Below, piece after piece: positions 44,464-53,654 of a stretch of 64,000 nt of DNA. Source of the stretch: CAYWNA01 sp964459305 (GTDB taxonomy: Bacteria; Planctomycetota; Planctomycetia; Pirellulales; Pirellulaceae); NCBI GenBank assembly GCA_964459305.1, contig CAYWNA010000023.1, positions 1-64,000 of the forward strand, given 5' to 3'. A program made the translations under genes and the position numbers. Positions within the stretch are counted from its first letter, which is position 1. Each line of letters begins with the position of its first letter. The notes under the pieces are model-generated. The model saw only the letters and a program-made list of their open reading frames with translations, was not told the DNA's origin and did not search any database.

Positions 44464-45603
44464 CTACCCTCCATACACCGCGACCTCCGCCATGCGACCT
44501 TCGAGGTTGGCGAAGTTGTCGGAGCGACCGCCTACGAAGATGTCTTTGCAGCCGTCGGGTCGTGTCACCGAGATCTTGCCTGAGAAGATCGGCTTGGCAG
44601 CCTCGTTCAACCAGACAGCAACCTCTTCGCCTCGGCGGACCAGGCGGACGTGGTTCCAGGTTTTCGGCTCGATGATCGGGCCGCCAGATATCGCTTCGTT
44701 CTTCTCGTTGCCGTTGAAAAAGAGCAGTCGCCCAGGGGCGTCATCCTCGTGGGCCGTGCCGCTGATACCCAGGTGGTCGCCGGGGCAGTCGTCCCGGCCG
44801 TCCGGTCCCAAAGAGAACAGGTAGCCCGTTACCGGGCGGTTGCCGTTGGGCAAACCGTTCCAGAAGAACAGCTCGACCGTGTAGTCGCTGCCCACGTGGA
44901 ATTGCGATTTCATCCGCCCGCCGACGAACTGCACGGCCCGAGGCTTCTCGCCGCCGGAGCGCAGGTCGTCGCGGTCCGGGCCGTCGAGATAGAAGGCGTA
45001 GCCCGTCTCGAAAGTGCCGTGGTTCTCGTTGCCCGATTCGTCGAACGCTCGGTTGCCGTCGATTTCGCCCAGGCGCCAATACGCGGCTGGCTTCTGTGCG
45101 AGAATCCGTTGTGCGAACGCCCCTTGCGAGAGGACGATCCGGCGACGCTGCCGGCCCGACACTTCTTCGAACATGTCCAACAGCGAATCGACCATGATCG
45201 TCTCGATGTCGTGTTGCGTCGAAGTGTGTCGTGCGGGCCACGTGTTGTAACCGCCCAGTGGGCGCAGTTCAGGCGGTGGGATGTATCCGATCGAACCGTT
45301 GGCCAGTTCGATGTTGAACATGTCGTCTAGCGGGCATTGCAGTTTGAGTTTCAGACCTGTGATGGCGTAGACCTCGGCTGGAAGAGTCGCAATGCCCAAC
45401 TCGCCGATTCGGACGACCTGCAGCTTCGTCTCTTTCTGATCCATCTCCTTGAGAAGGACGATCTCGCGAGCATAGACCTCGGGTCTGGTTCGAGGATCCC
45501 GATCTCCCATCTCGGCGTACGTCTCCTCGGCCCAAGCCACAAGTTCTTTGGCAGGGTGCTGCAGCTTGACTGTCAATCGGCGCTCGGCCATGCCGATCGG
45601 CAC
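44464..45603 (-). pseudogene. 5'-truncated neutral ceramidase-like protein with C-terminal LamG domain
   Basis: A 379-codon frame from GTG 45603. Residues about 1-165 match the C-terminal end of neutral/alkaline ceramidase-like proteins common in planctomycetes (IGELGIATLPAEVYAITGLK, FNIELANGSIGYIPPPE, GGYNTW). About 185-379 form a LamG/concanavalin-like lectin domain (AAYWRLGEIDGNRAFDESGN; EPKTWNHVRLVRRG). The large N-terminal catalytic part is absent. A stop codon lies 19 codons upstream in frame (near 45628), and there is no signal peptide although family members are exported. It is probably a remnant; an intact short lectin-like protein is less likely. Confidence 0.7.
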
Positions 45604-45989
45604 CGAGTCGTGGATCGGCGAGATGATTCATGGCAGAGTCCCTGTAGAGTGTAAATGGCGGACGAAAAGTACGTGGGCTGGTTGCAGAGCGCCTCACGCG
45701 TCTTAGTCTCAGTAGTTGGAAGTTCGGACGGCGCGGACGTATGAGCCGTAGCCGGATTCACAAGAATTCGGGTGATTCGCCGCTTCCACCGAACTCTTGG
45801 CGAGTTCGGCTACAGTGAACTTTCACTGAGTCTAGGGTGCGCAGGCACTCTCATGCAAGCCACTTCCTGCGTCTTGTGCAAGGATTTGCGGATCGGCCAC
45901 GCTCGAACGTCGACCGCTCTTGATGTTCTGCACCTCGTGCCCTAACCTTCCCAAAAGCGTTTCACTCCTTGCCAACGAAAGTCAGGAAC
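45604..45989. other. Divergent gap upstream of the heparinase-like gene
   Basis: Contains the short hairpin CCGAACTC-TTGGC-GAGTTCGG (45789-45809), related to the GTAGCCGAAGTC family. No gene is supported. The decayed 5' part of the ceramidase-like gene is not recognisable here in any frame. Confidence 0.5.
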
Positions 45990-48821
45990 ATGCACGATTC
46001 ACCGCCTCACGCCGCAATTCGTTTGATACTCCTCGCCCTCGTGACGACCATCGGCCTCTGGGCCGTTCCGCTCGCGACGCAGGCGGATCCTTGCACGCTG
46101 TACAAGGCAAAGGATGTTGCCAACGCCCGTGAAAATGTCGAACGCTATCGCTGGGCTGAACAGATCGTGGCCGGTTGGCGGCGTCGAGTGGATCATCTGA
46201 TATCGCAGGATCGGCGGTTTGTCGATGAGATGATCGGCGACCTGACTCCCTGGTCGCCTTACGGTCAAAATTGCCCGGCGTGTGTCAACAAGAAATCGTC
46301 GATGGGCGAGTGCAATCTCTACCGGTGGAACATCGCCGAACCGGACAGATTGGTCTGCAAGTACTGCGGAACGGTCTATCCCAATCCTGAATACCCGGAG
46401 ACGGGCAGACTGATTTGTCCGAAGATGGCGCAGACATTCTCCTACTACGAGGCCGAGGCCGAACGGGCTCATCCGGAGGACAAGTCGGGCAAGTATGCGT
46501 TTCGTTGGGCAAGTTGGCCCGTCCACACCAGTTGGAGCGGAATCATCCGCAGCAACAAGGCCGGCTACGCGATCAACATGACGCTGCCCCTGGCCAAGCT
46601 GTACGCGGTGACGGGCGAGGCCCGCTACGCCGAGCGGGCCGCTTGGATCCTCGATCGATTTGCATGTGTTTATCCCAACTACCTGTTCCACACCTACAAC
46701 GGAACTTATGCCGATTGTCCGCCGGCCGAGGCGGCGTTCGAGCTGGGACGCCATCCCCGCGCCGGCCGATTTCCGAAAGAGGTGATCATCAATGCATGCG
46801 GTCTGCATCAATACAAGGATCATGCTCGATTGAATGTCGGTTTCTGGGGGGCGGGACGCTACAGTTGCAGCGGAGGCGACGGTGGCACCATTCTGCAGAT
46901 GCTGGTCGCATACGACTTGATACACGATGCCCGACATCCTGATGGCATGCCGGTTCTGACACCCGAGATGGACCGCCGGATCAGAAATGACTTGCTGCTG
47001 GCCGGCTGCGAGGACAGCGAGAACTGGAAAGCAATCAACAACAAGTGCGGTCCGGGGCGTGCGCTGAGCGCAGCGGCCGGCATCCTGTTTCAGCGGCCGC
47101 AGAGCGCGCGACATGCGTTGAACGGCTTTCAGCAATTGATGGACCAGTGCTTCCATCCTGACGGCTTTTGCGTGGAATCGCCATCCTATTCCAGTATGCA
47201 TCTGTCCCTGATGCGCGACATCCCGGAGATCCTCCGCGGCTACTCCGATCCGGAAGGATTCCAGCCGGCCGACGGAGAGCGGATTGAAAACCTCGATCCC
47301 TTTGTCGACCTCGATCGTTATCGACTTGCCCTGGAAAGCATGGTGCGAATGCTCGCGCCTGGGCGGCGATATCCTGTGATCGGCGACACTCACTATCGTG
47401 CAGGACTCAGTGCGATCTGGGCCGAAATCCTGGCCGACCGCTACGGCGATCGATATGCCGCTCTGCTGGAAACGGTTCAAGGCAAGAAGCTCGCCGATGC
47501 CGGCAGCGAGTACGCACTGTGGTATCGCAACGCCGACATGAAGGCCGAGTCTGACACACCGCTGCCGCTGCACACCGAATGGTTCCCCGGCTGGCACGTT
47601 GCCGTACTGCGGGCGGGCGATCCCGGCGGTGACACGGCCTTCTATCTAAACGGTTATGCCATGCACGGCCACCGGCACTACGATACGCTAGGCATGATCT
47701 ACTATGCGGGTGGCAAGGAATTGGCCTCCGACCGCGGCTACATCTGGGACGATCCTCGCAACGCCTGGACCAAGAGCACGCTGGCACACAACATCGTGAC
47801 CGTCGACGGCGGAAATCAGAACGCCAAGCCGCGCCGGTCTCGCCTGGAGCTGTTCGCCGCTGCCCCTGGAATCGAAGTTGTCCAGGCTTCGGCAAAGGCC
47901 TACACACAGTGCGATCGCTACCAACGCACCTGTGCACTGATCCAGTTGCCTGGCAAACAAAGCTACGTCGTCGACATCTTTCGCGTCGAAGGGGGCAAAC
48001 GGCACCAGTACGGTCTGAACGGCAACGGAACCTTGATCGCGCTCGGCACACCGGAACCTCAGCCGATCGATGAAAAAATCGCCTGGCTCGACAACCTTCG
48101 GGCCGCCGCGCCGGACGGGCCGTTCACGGCGACCTGGGAGTGCCAGGATGCGCGAATGGACTTGACGATGCTCAATCGGGTCGACCGGCTGATCGTCGCC
48201 GACGCCCCCGGTTGGCGAAGCGATCGTGGCAGCGAGCTGAATGCTCCGTCAATTCAGCAGATTCTGGCCGAGCGCATCGACACCGACGAAGGAGCCGTGA
48301 GCCAGTACGTGGCTCTCATCGTGCCATACGCCGGAGCCAAATCGCCGGTACTGTCTGCCCAGCTGCTGGAAAACGACCTGAAGACAGGAACGGTGGCCGT
48401 CCGAGTCGAGCTGGCCGATCGAACCGACACGATCGTATCCTCACTGGACGGCGAATCGTGCCAAGTCGACTCGGTGAACGTGCGCGGACAATTCGGCTTC
48501 GTGTCGCGCGATGCGAGCGGAGCACCGCAACAGGCTTATCTGCTCGCTGGTACGCAGCTACGTTGTGGTGACGGCGAACTCACGCTCGACGCGCCCACAA
48601 CCCGCCTGAAAGTAGAGTCGGTCGCGGACCGGACTTTCCACCTCGTCGACCCCTTGCCGGACGGATTGGCCACGCCTGGTCGATACGTCCTCGCAAGCGG
48701 TACCGGCTACCAGATCGATTCCGCGGGCGATCGCACCATCACCGTTCGCGACTACCCGATCACCGAATGCGGCGAAATCACACTGCTGCACGATGCTTCA
48801 TGGCGATCGCCGGTTCGCTAG
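45990..48821 (+). CDS. Secreted heparinase II/III-family polysaccharide lyase-like protein
   Basis: Start taken at ATG 45990 (MHDSPPHAAIRLILLALVTT), preceded by AGGA only 2 nt away, so it is not certain; a TTG 7 codons upstream is in frame. 943 residues with signal peptide. The N-terminal about 130 residues contain paired cysteines CPAC and CKYCG that look like a structural zinc knuckle. The alpha/alpha toroid spans about 150-520 (HTSWSGIIRSNKAGYAINMT). The heparinase II/III beta-sandwich is recognised by NGYAMHGHRHYDTLGMIYYA and LASDRGYIWDDPRNAWTKST, in which the His and Tyr residues are catalytic candidates. Target is probably a uronic-acid polysaccharide (alginate, heparin-like or similar). 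Confidence 0.8.
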   Translation: MHDSPPHAAIRLILLALVTTIGLWAVPLATQADPCTLYKAKDVANARENVERYRWAEQIVAGWRRRVDHLISQDRRFVDEMIGDLTPWSPYGQNCPACVNKKSSMGECNLYRWNIAEPDRLVCKYCGTVYPNPEYPETGRLICPKMAQTFSYYEAEAERAHPEDKSGKYAFRWASWPVHTSWSGIIRSNKAGYAINMTLPLAKLYAVTGEARYAERAAWILDRFACVYPNYLFHTYNGTYADCPPAEAAFELGRHPRAGRFPKEVIINACGLHQYKDHARLNVGFWGAGRYSCSGGDGGTILQMLVAYDLIHDARHPDGMPVLTPEMDRRIRNDLLLAGCEDSENWKAINNKCGPGRALSAAAGILFQRPQSARHALNGFQQLMDQCFHPDGFCVESPSYSSMHLSLMRDIPEILRGYSDPEGFQPADGERIENLDPFVDLDRYRLALESMVRMLAPGRRYPVIGDTHYRAGLSAIWAEILADRYGDRYAALLETVQGKKLADAGSEYALWYRNADMKAESDTPLPLHTEWFPGWHVAVLRAGDPGGDTAFYLNGYAMHGHRHYDTLGMIYYAGGKELASDRGYIWDDPRNAWTKSTLAHNIVTVDGGNQNAKPRRSRLELFAAAPGIEVVQASAKAYTQCDRYQRTCALIQLPGKQSYVVDIFRVEGGKRHQYGLNGNGTLIALGTPEPQPIDEKIAWLDNLRAAAPDGPFTATWECQDARMDLTMLNRVDRLIVADAPGWRSDRGSELNAPSIQQILAERIDTDEGAVSQYVALIVPYAGAKSPVLSAQLLENDLKTGTVAVRVELADRTDTIVSSLDGESCQVDSVNVRGQFGFVSRDASGAPQQAYLLAGTQLRCGDGELTLDAPTTRLKVESVADRTFHLVDPLPDGLATPGRYVLASGTGYQIDSAGDRTITVRDYPITECGEITLLHDASWRSPVR

Positions 48822-49186
48822 TCGCCGTTTTCCGGTCGCCACGTGCGACTTGTGGTTCCCAGAAGGCGGGGACGGTACAATCCCAGATGTCGTACGTGCG
48901 GAATCGTAGCAGGAAAGAACCGCAGAATGTCGAACAAGGAATGTTGAAGGCTGAAGGAGTGCATCCGTGGCGTCAAACGAAGCTGGTGATAAGTTCGAAA
49001 ATGCTGCCTGTCCTCTCTTCCCTTCGACATTCGCCATTCCTTGTTCGGCAATCGATATTCAAATGAGCACGGATGAACGTCGGCTAATGCGACGGCTTCG
49101 TTGTAGGGGCTCAGTGTAATCCAGCAGTTTTCCCGACATTTGCTGACCGATAGGTATCCCCCAGCCTTGGTTCCAGGAGGTTCACC
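48822..49186. other. Intergenic gap with long imperfect palindrome
   Basis: Filled largely by the repeat 48925-49060; otherwise nothing coding. A strong Shine-Dalgarno (AGGAGG) for the next gene lies at its end. Confidence 0.6.
48925..49060. repeat. Imperfect palindrome GAATGTCGAACAAGGAATG
   Basis: GAATGTCGAACAAGGAATG at 48925-48943 faces CATTCCTTGTTCGGCAATCG (49035-49054). A second, inner relation involves TTCGACATTCG. The element is AT-richer than the surrounding DNA. Confidence 0.75.
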
Positions 49187-50479
49187 ATGTCTTCTTCCCA
49201 GACAGAGTTTTCTCGACGCGATCTATTGACAACTGGCATGGCGGCCTTGGCCACGGCAGGCTTGCCGCGATTAGCCGCAGGGGTGGAGGCCAAGGGGGAG
49301 TATCCTCCGGTTCGCACCGTCACGCGCGGGCCGAAGCACCATTGGTTCAGCTACTACGACAAGCTGCAATTCGATCCGACCGGGCGATACCTGCTGGGGA
49401 TGGAAGTCGATTTCGAGCACCGCTCGCCCACACCCGATGACGTGATCAAAATCGGCATGGTGGATCTGCAGGATGGCGATCGGTGGATCGAGTTGGATGA
49501 GACACGCGCATGGTGTTGGCAGCAGGGCTGTATGCTGCAATGGCGGCCCGGTTCGAAGAGCGAAATCCTCTGGAACGATCGTCAGGACGACCAGTTTGTC
49601 TGCCACATCCTGGACGTAAAGACTCGCAAGAAACGAACCGTTCCTCATCCGGTCTACAGCGTGAGTCCAGACGGACGAACCGCCGTCGCGCCGGACTTCC
49701 GCCGCATCAACGACATGCGATCCGGTTATGGATACACCGGCTTGCCCGATCCGCACGCCGACGAGTTGGCCCCGGAAGAATCCGGGATTTTTCGCGTCGA
49801 TTTGGATACGGGCAATCAGGATTTGATCGTCTCGCTCGCCGATGTGGCCAAGATTCCGTATCCGATTGCCGATTTGAGCAAGAAGAAGCACTACTTCAAT
49901 CACTTGCTGGTCAATCCGGATGGCACACGATTCGAGTTCCTCCACCGCTGGGCTCCGCGGGACCGATGCGACTGCCGCACCCGGATGTTGACCGCGGCGC
50001 TAGATGGTTCTGACATGTGGGTCGTTGACCACTCGGGTTGCACATCACACTTCATCTGGCGCGATCCGAAACACATCCTTGCCTGGTCGTGGTATCCCGG
50101 ACGGCACGGCTCGCCCCATGGGCATCAAGGCGGATTCTGTGTGTTCCAGGACCAGCCGGACGGCGGCCAGGTGGAGATTGTCGGTGGCACGAAGATGTTC
50201 AACGACGGCCACTGCACCTACCTGCCGGGCAACGAGTGGATCCTGAACGACACCTACCCCGACCGCGAGCGCAAGCGAACTCTCTTTCTCTACCATGTGG
50301 CGACCAGCAAGATCGTTATCTTGGGTCGCTTCTACAACGCGCCGGAGTACACTGGCGAATGGCGTGTGGACCTACACCCTCGTTTCAGCCCCGACGGCCG
50401 TCTGATCGTCATCGACTCCCCACACACCGGCGAAGGACGACAGATGCACCTGATCGACATCAGCAGCATCACAGGCTGA
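49187..50479 (+). CDS. Tat-exported oligogalacturonate-lyase-like beta-propeller protein
   Basis: A 430-residue protein with a Tat signal (SRRDLLTTGMAALATAGLP, 9-27) and a strong AGGAGG site 6 nt before the ATG. The body is a seven-bladed propeller (HHWFSYYDKLQFDPTGRYLL, SVSPDGRTAVAPDFRRIND, LHPRFSPDGRLIVIDS) resembling oligogalacturonide lyases of family PL22. These use metal-bound His residues; candidate His lie in HYFNHLLVNPDG, GRHGSPHGHQGG and DGHCTYLPG. If active it would split unsaturated or saturated oligogalacturonates outside the cytoplasm, in line with the pectin-type genes around. A non-enzymatic propeller cannot be excluded. Confidence 0.75.
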   Translation: MSSSQTEFSRRDLLTTGMAALATAGLPRLAAGVEAKGEYPPVRTVTRGPKHHWFSYYDKLQFDPTGRYLLGMEVDFEHRSPTPDDVIKIGMVDLQDGDRWIELDETRAWCWQQGCMLQWRPGSKSEILWNDRQDDQFVCHILDVKTRKKRTVPHPVYSVSPDGRTAVAPDFRRINDMRSGYGYTGLPDPHADELAPEESGIFRVDLDTGNQDLIVSLADVAKIPYPIADLSKKKHYFNHLLVNPDGTRFEFLHRWAPRDRCDCRTRMLTAALDGSDMWVVDHSGCTSHFIWRDPKHILAWSWYPGRHGSPHGHQGGFCVFQDQPDGGQVEIVGGTKMFNDGHCTYLPGNEWILNDTYPDRERKRTLFLYHVATSKIVILGRFYNAPEYTGEWRVDLHPRFSPDGRLIVIDSPHTGEGRQMHLIDISSITG

Positions 50480-50484
50480 AGATC

Positions 50485-52644
50485 TCACAGATGTTTGCCG
50501 AGAAACTCGTAAGCCCGCTCACGGGCCGCGGGCGGGAAGTCGTGGGGACCTTCGGGGTACATCGCCTGCAAGTGATCCACCTTGGCCAGTAGTGTGTAAA
50601 TGGGCCGAGCTGCCTGAATCACATCACGAACACCGCTGACATCGAAATCTCTGTCGCCGGTGGCCGCGCATGCCAGAAACGGGCGCGGCGCAAAGCTGGC
50701 GACGATTTCCGTAAAGTCGAACGGCACGCGATCCACGTCGTTCTCGTAGATCGAAGCAATTCGAGGCATGTAGCGCGGGCCGGTCCAACTCGGAACGTCA
50801 TCCTTGCGAAGCGTCGTGAATCCGCAACTGGAAACGACCACTTTCAGCCGGGGTTCGAATGCGGCCGTGAACATCGCGCTATGCCCGCCCAGCGAATGGC
50901 CAATCACGCCGATCCGCTGCGCTTCGACTTCCGGTAGCGACGCCAGCAAATCCACGGCGCGAATATTGTCCCAAATCGCCTTCATCGTGCCACTGGCATA
51001 TTCGGGGTTGGCGGCGAAGTCGTAAGCATGTTCGCCCAGCGACGGATAATCGGGCGCGAGCGTCACATAACCCCGCCGCGCCAGTTCCACGGCATAATGC
51101 ATGTTCCGTGAGCCCGACAGTCCCACCGGTTCGTCCTTTCCCTCACGTACGGTCTGATGAAGACAAAGGACGGCGGGCATTCTCTTGTAGGATGGCTCTC
51201 CAGAGCCGTCCAGACGGGTCGGGAGACCCGTCCTACTCCCCCGCACATCAGGAATCAGCAGCCACGCCGTCACTCGATCAAACGCGTCACTTTGAAACGA
51301 GATTTTCCGTCTCGTCAATTCGCCAACCCGTTTCTCCTCGATCACTTTGACATCCAACGACACGCGTTGCGTCGCGCCCGGAAATCGGCCCATCGCCAGT
51401 TGCATGTTGGCCAAGATGTGTTCGCGGCGTTTCCGCCAATCGGCCTCGGTCCCAATCTCGTGACGGCGTCCTTCACGGTCAAGATAGTACGACAGGTCAT
51501 GGTGTTCCTCGTACTTGATGGGTGATGGAGCGGGTTCGAATCGACCCACCGGATATCCGTCTTGATATGAGATGACGAATTGACCGTTCGATGTGGCGTA
51601 ACGAGTTTCGTCGCGACGTTCGAAGTCGCTCGGTCCGCGGCGGCGGATCGCCTGCGGGCTATCGGGTGAAAGGTACTTTTCGGCCACGCGAAACACGATT
51701 TCCGTGCGATTGCCCAGCGAGTGACCGGTACTGGTGAAGATGCGGCCGTCGATATCGTCCTTGGTGATAAAATGAGGTTCAACGTCCAACCCGGCCGCCT
51801 GCATATTGGCAACCATCTCGCGCGCATCGGGATACGGGCATGCCGGGTCATCGACACCGTGGACAACGATCACTTTGCTCGTAGCGCCAACCTGCTTCAT
51901 TGCGGCCAAGTGATCCGGATGGCCGACGAAACGAATCTCTTGGTCGTCCCGGCTCAGGTAGTTCGGGCTCTTGGGGTCGCGGCTCCAGCGAGCGTCGAGG
52001 CCGCTACCGCCAGGCAGATTGAAGGCAATGTCGTGGCTCAGCTTCTTCATGCCGCACATGTCGATCACGCAAGCGAAAGTGCGCGGTGCCAGCTTGTTTG
52101 CCATCAACGTCACGTTCCCGCCGCCCGAACCGCCGGTGCAGAAAATGCGACGGCTATCAAATGGCCGCTCGGCCTTCTTCAGCCCATCCCACACGAACCA
52201 CAACGCCCGCAGCGCGTCCAGCGATTGCAGATAGCCAAAGTCATACGGCAGAGGATCTTCGATCGACGCCTTGCGCCCGCTCTGCAGGTAGTTGACACAA
52301 ACGGCGACAACATTCAGCCGATTGGCCAGCGCGTTCGGATTGGCCGTGCCCCCACAATCCACACCGCCCCAGTTGTGCAGCGTGAGCATGATACCCGTCT
52401 GCTCGTTGACCTCATTCAGTTTTCCGCCAGGATAATGAACCAACACCTTCACAGCCCGCGGACCCAGCCGATGCGGCCACGACTGTGCTGGAACGAGAAT
52501 AGAATCGTCTCGCGGCGGCAATTCGGCCCACGCCTGGGAACAATCGAACAGCAGCAACCAAGCCAAGAAAGCCAAACATCCAGCGTAGCGACGAGAAGAA
52601 TTGAGATCTCGCGGCGTCGTTTTCCGTTGTTTCGTCGTTTGCAT
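50485..52644 (-). CDS. Secreted tandem alpha/beta-hydrolase esterase
   Basis: Start taken at ATG 52644 (MQTTKQRKTTPRD), giving 719 residues with a signal peptide around 20-40 (RYAGCLAFLAWLLLFDCS); the open frame is 48 codons longer without support. Two hydrolase domains: the first has CTGGSGGGN (Ser173) in a feruloyl-esterase/PHB-depolymerase-like setting (LHNWGGVDCGG), the second has GHSLGG (Ser584), Asp664 (ATGDRDF) and His701 (EGPHDFP). Both nucleophiles are intact, unlike the other tandem hydrolase in this window. A palindromic repeat is translated in frame within the second domain (see 51187-51236). Likely de-esterifies polysaccharides. It converges with the propeller gene with 5 nt between stops. 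Confidence 0.8.
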   Translation of the reverse strand: MQTTKQRKTTPRDLNSSRRYAGCLAFLAWLLLFDCSQAWAELPPRDDSILVPAQSWPHRLGPRAVKVLVHYPGGKLNEVNEQTGIMLTLHNWGGVDCGGTANPNALANRLNVVAVCVNYLQSGRKASIEDPLPYDFGYLQSLDALRALWFVWDGLKKAERPFDSRRIFCTGGSGGGNVTLMANKLAPRTFACVIDMCGMKKLSHDIAFNLPGGSGLDARWSRDPKSPNYLSRDDQEIRFVGHPDHLAAMKQVGATSKVIVVHGVDDPACPYPDAREMVANMQAAGLDVEPHFITKDDIDGRIFTSTGHSLGNRTEIVFRVAEKYLSPDSPQAIRRRGPSDFERRDETRYATSNGQFVISYQDGYPVGRFEPAPSPIKYEEHHDLSYYLDREGRRHEIGTEADWRKRREHILANMQLAMGRFPGATQRVSLDVKVIEEKRVGELTRRKISFQSDAFDRVTAWLLIPDVRGSRTGLPTRLDGSGEPSYKRMPAVLCLHQTVREGKDEPVGLSGSRNMHYAVELARRGYVTLAPDYPSLGEHAYDFAANPEYASGTMKAIWDNIRAVDLLASLPEVEAQRIGVIGHSLGGHSAMFTAAFEPRLKVVVSSCGFTTLRKDDVPSWTGPRYMPRIASIYENDVDRVPFDFTEIVASFAPRPFLACAATGDRDFDVSGVRDVIQAARPIYTLLAKVDHLQAMYPEGPHDFPPAARERAYEFLGKHL
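51187..51236. repeat. Double-hairpin element inside the esterase gene
   Basis: GTAGGATGGCTCTCCAGAGC and ACGGGTCGGGAGACCCGT: two adjacent hairpins (GGCTCTCCAGAGCC; ACGGGT-CGGGAG-ACCCGT-like), with GTAGGA and TCCTAC closing the ends. It is translated in frame as about 17 residues (SRTGLPTRLDGSGEPSYK) before the strand RMPAVLCLHQ. Confidence 0.9.
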
Positions 52645-52870
52645 GTCAATCACCATCACGGTTGAAGAAATTGTATTCCGGCAAGATGGATAGTCGTTCC
52701 TGACGCTTCCGGTCACTGTCAGCCCGGGCGTAGAGCGGTGTAGTATAATATTCGTCATGGCCCATGTGACATTATACGAGAACGCCAAGAATGAAACCGA
52801 CTGTTGACGTGCCAGAGAAATTTCCTGAACTCAACGTGGACTGACATGGCCTGAAGCGACCGTGTTGTGC

Positions 52871-52876
52871 TATAAT
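52871..52876 (+). promoter_or_regulatory. Possible extended -10 promoter for the Uma2 gene
   Basis: TGCTATAAT at 52868-52876 is a textbook extended -10 hexamer 56 nt before the Uma2 start. No good -35 is seen 17 nt upstream, which is tolerated with an extended -10. A second TATAAT lies at 52744-52749. Confidence 0.35.
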
Positions 52877-52932
52877 ACTGGCATGAGTTCAGCAATAGTC
52901 GACCGCGCCCGTTTCTTTGCTGGTAGCCGACG

Positions 52933-53580
52933 ATGAGCACGGTAGACACATTCCCCAGCCCCATCCAACCTCTTCCCAAGCGTGGCGAGTCGGCCTGGGA
53001 TTTGGCGCTTATGTTTCCTTTCCAGGGTGGCTGGTCCGTCGAGGACTATCTGGCGCTCGATACCGGATTGCTCGTTGAATACACCGACGGCTTCATCAGG
53101 GTCCTTCCGATGCCCAGCCTATTGCATCAGTTGATCGTCAAGTTTCTGTTTCGGATGTTGGACGATTTCGTGAACGAGCGCGAGCTGGGCGAGGTATTGC
53201 TCGCGCCGCTGCCGGTTCAATAAACGCCCCGGAAGTACCGCGAGCCGGGCATCGTTTTCCTGCGGCCGGAACGAATCAAGACACTCAAGGGCCAACCCGC
53301 CGGGGCGGACCTCGCAGTGGAGGTGGTCAGCGAAGGCAAAGATAGCTGGAAACGCGATTACGTGGAGAAGCGGCGGGAGTACGCCGAGGCCGGGATCGCC
53401 GAGTACTGGATTGTCGATCCACAGGAAAGAAAAGTTACGGTCCTCACGCTGGACGGCGCCGAATACCGCGAACACGGCGTTTATGTCGTCGGCGACACAG
53501 CAACCTCGGTCTTGCTTTCCGGATTTCAGGCCAAACTGAAGGACCTGTTCGCGCGATGCGACGAAGCGGATCGGCGATAA
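52933..53580 (+). pseudogene. Uma2-family (DUF820) nuclease-like protein, interrupted by a stop codon
   Basis: One continuous frame of 215 codons matches the Uma2 family, a PD-(D/E)XK-like restriction-endonuclease fold abundant in cyanobacteria and planctomycetes. N-terminal part: WSVEDYLALDTGLLVEYTDG (Glu-Tyr-Asp region). Then a TAA at 53221-53223 after LAPLPVQ, and the frame continues without shift as TPRKYREPGIVFLRPER, DLAVEVVSEGKDSWKRDY with the active-site Glu-Val, EKRREYAEAGIAEYWIVDP and the usual C-terminus. The stop falls where the family has an Arg-Leu before xPxKYREPDI. The gene is thus nonsense-mutated, or the stop is a sequence error. Confidence 0.85.
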
Positions 53581-53602
53581 AGAACGCGGCAAGAATGTGT
53601 GG

Positions 53603-53621
53603 GGCACATTTCCAATGTGCC
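53603..53621. terminator. Small hairpin between convergent genes
   Basis: GGCACAT-TTCCA-ATGTGCC, a 7-bp stem between the Uma2 and peptidase stop codons. It may serve as a bidirectional terminator, but no T-run follows. Confidence 0.4.
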
Positions 53622-53654
53622 TTGGCAGGATGGAATCGGTCTCACCGGATCTCG

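Noticed and set aside
45999..47597. 532-codon minus-strand ORF opposite the heparinase-like gene
   Set aside because: Antisense shadow of a real gene; no motif.
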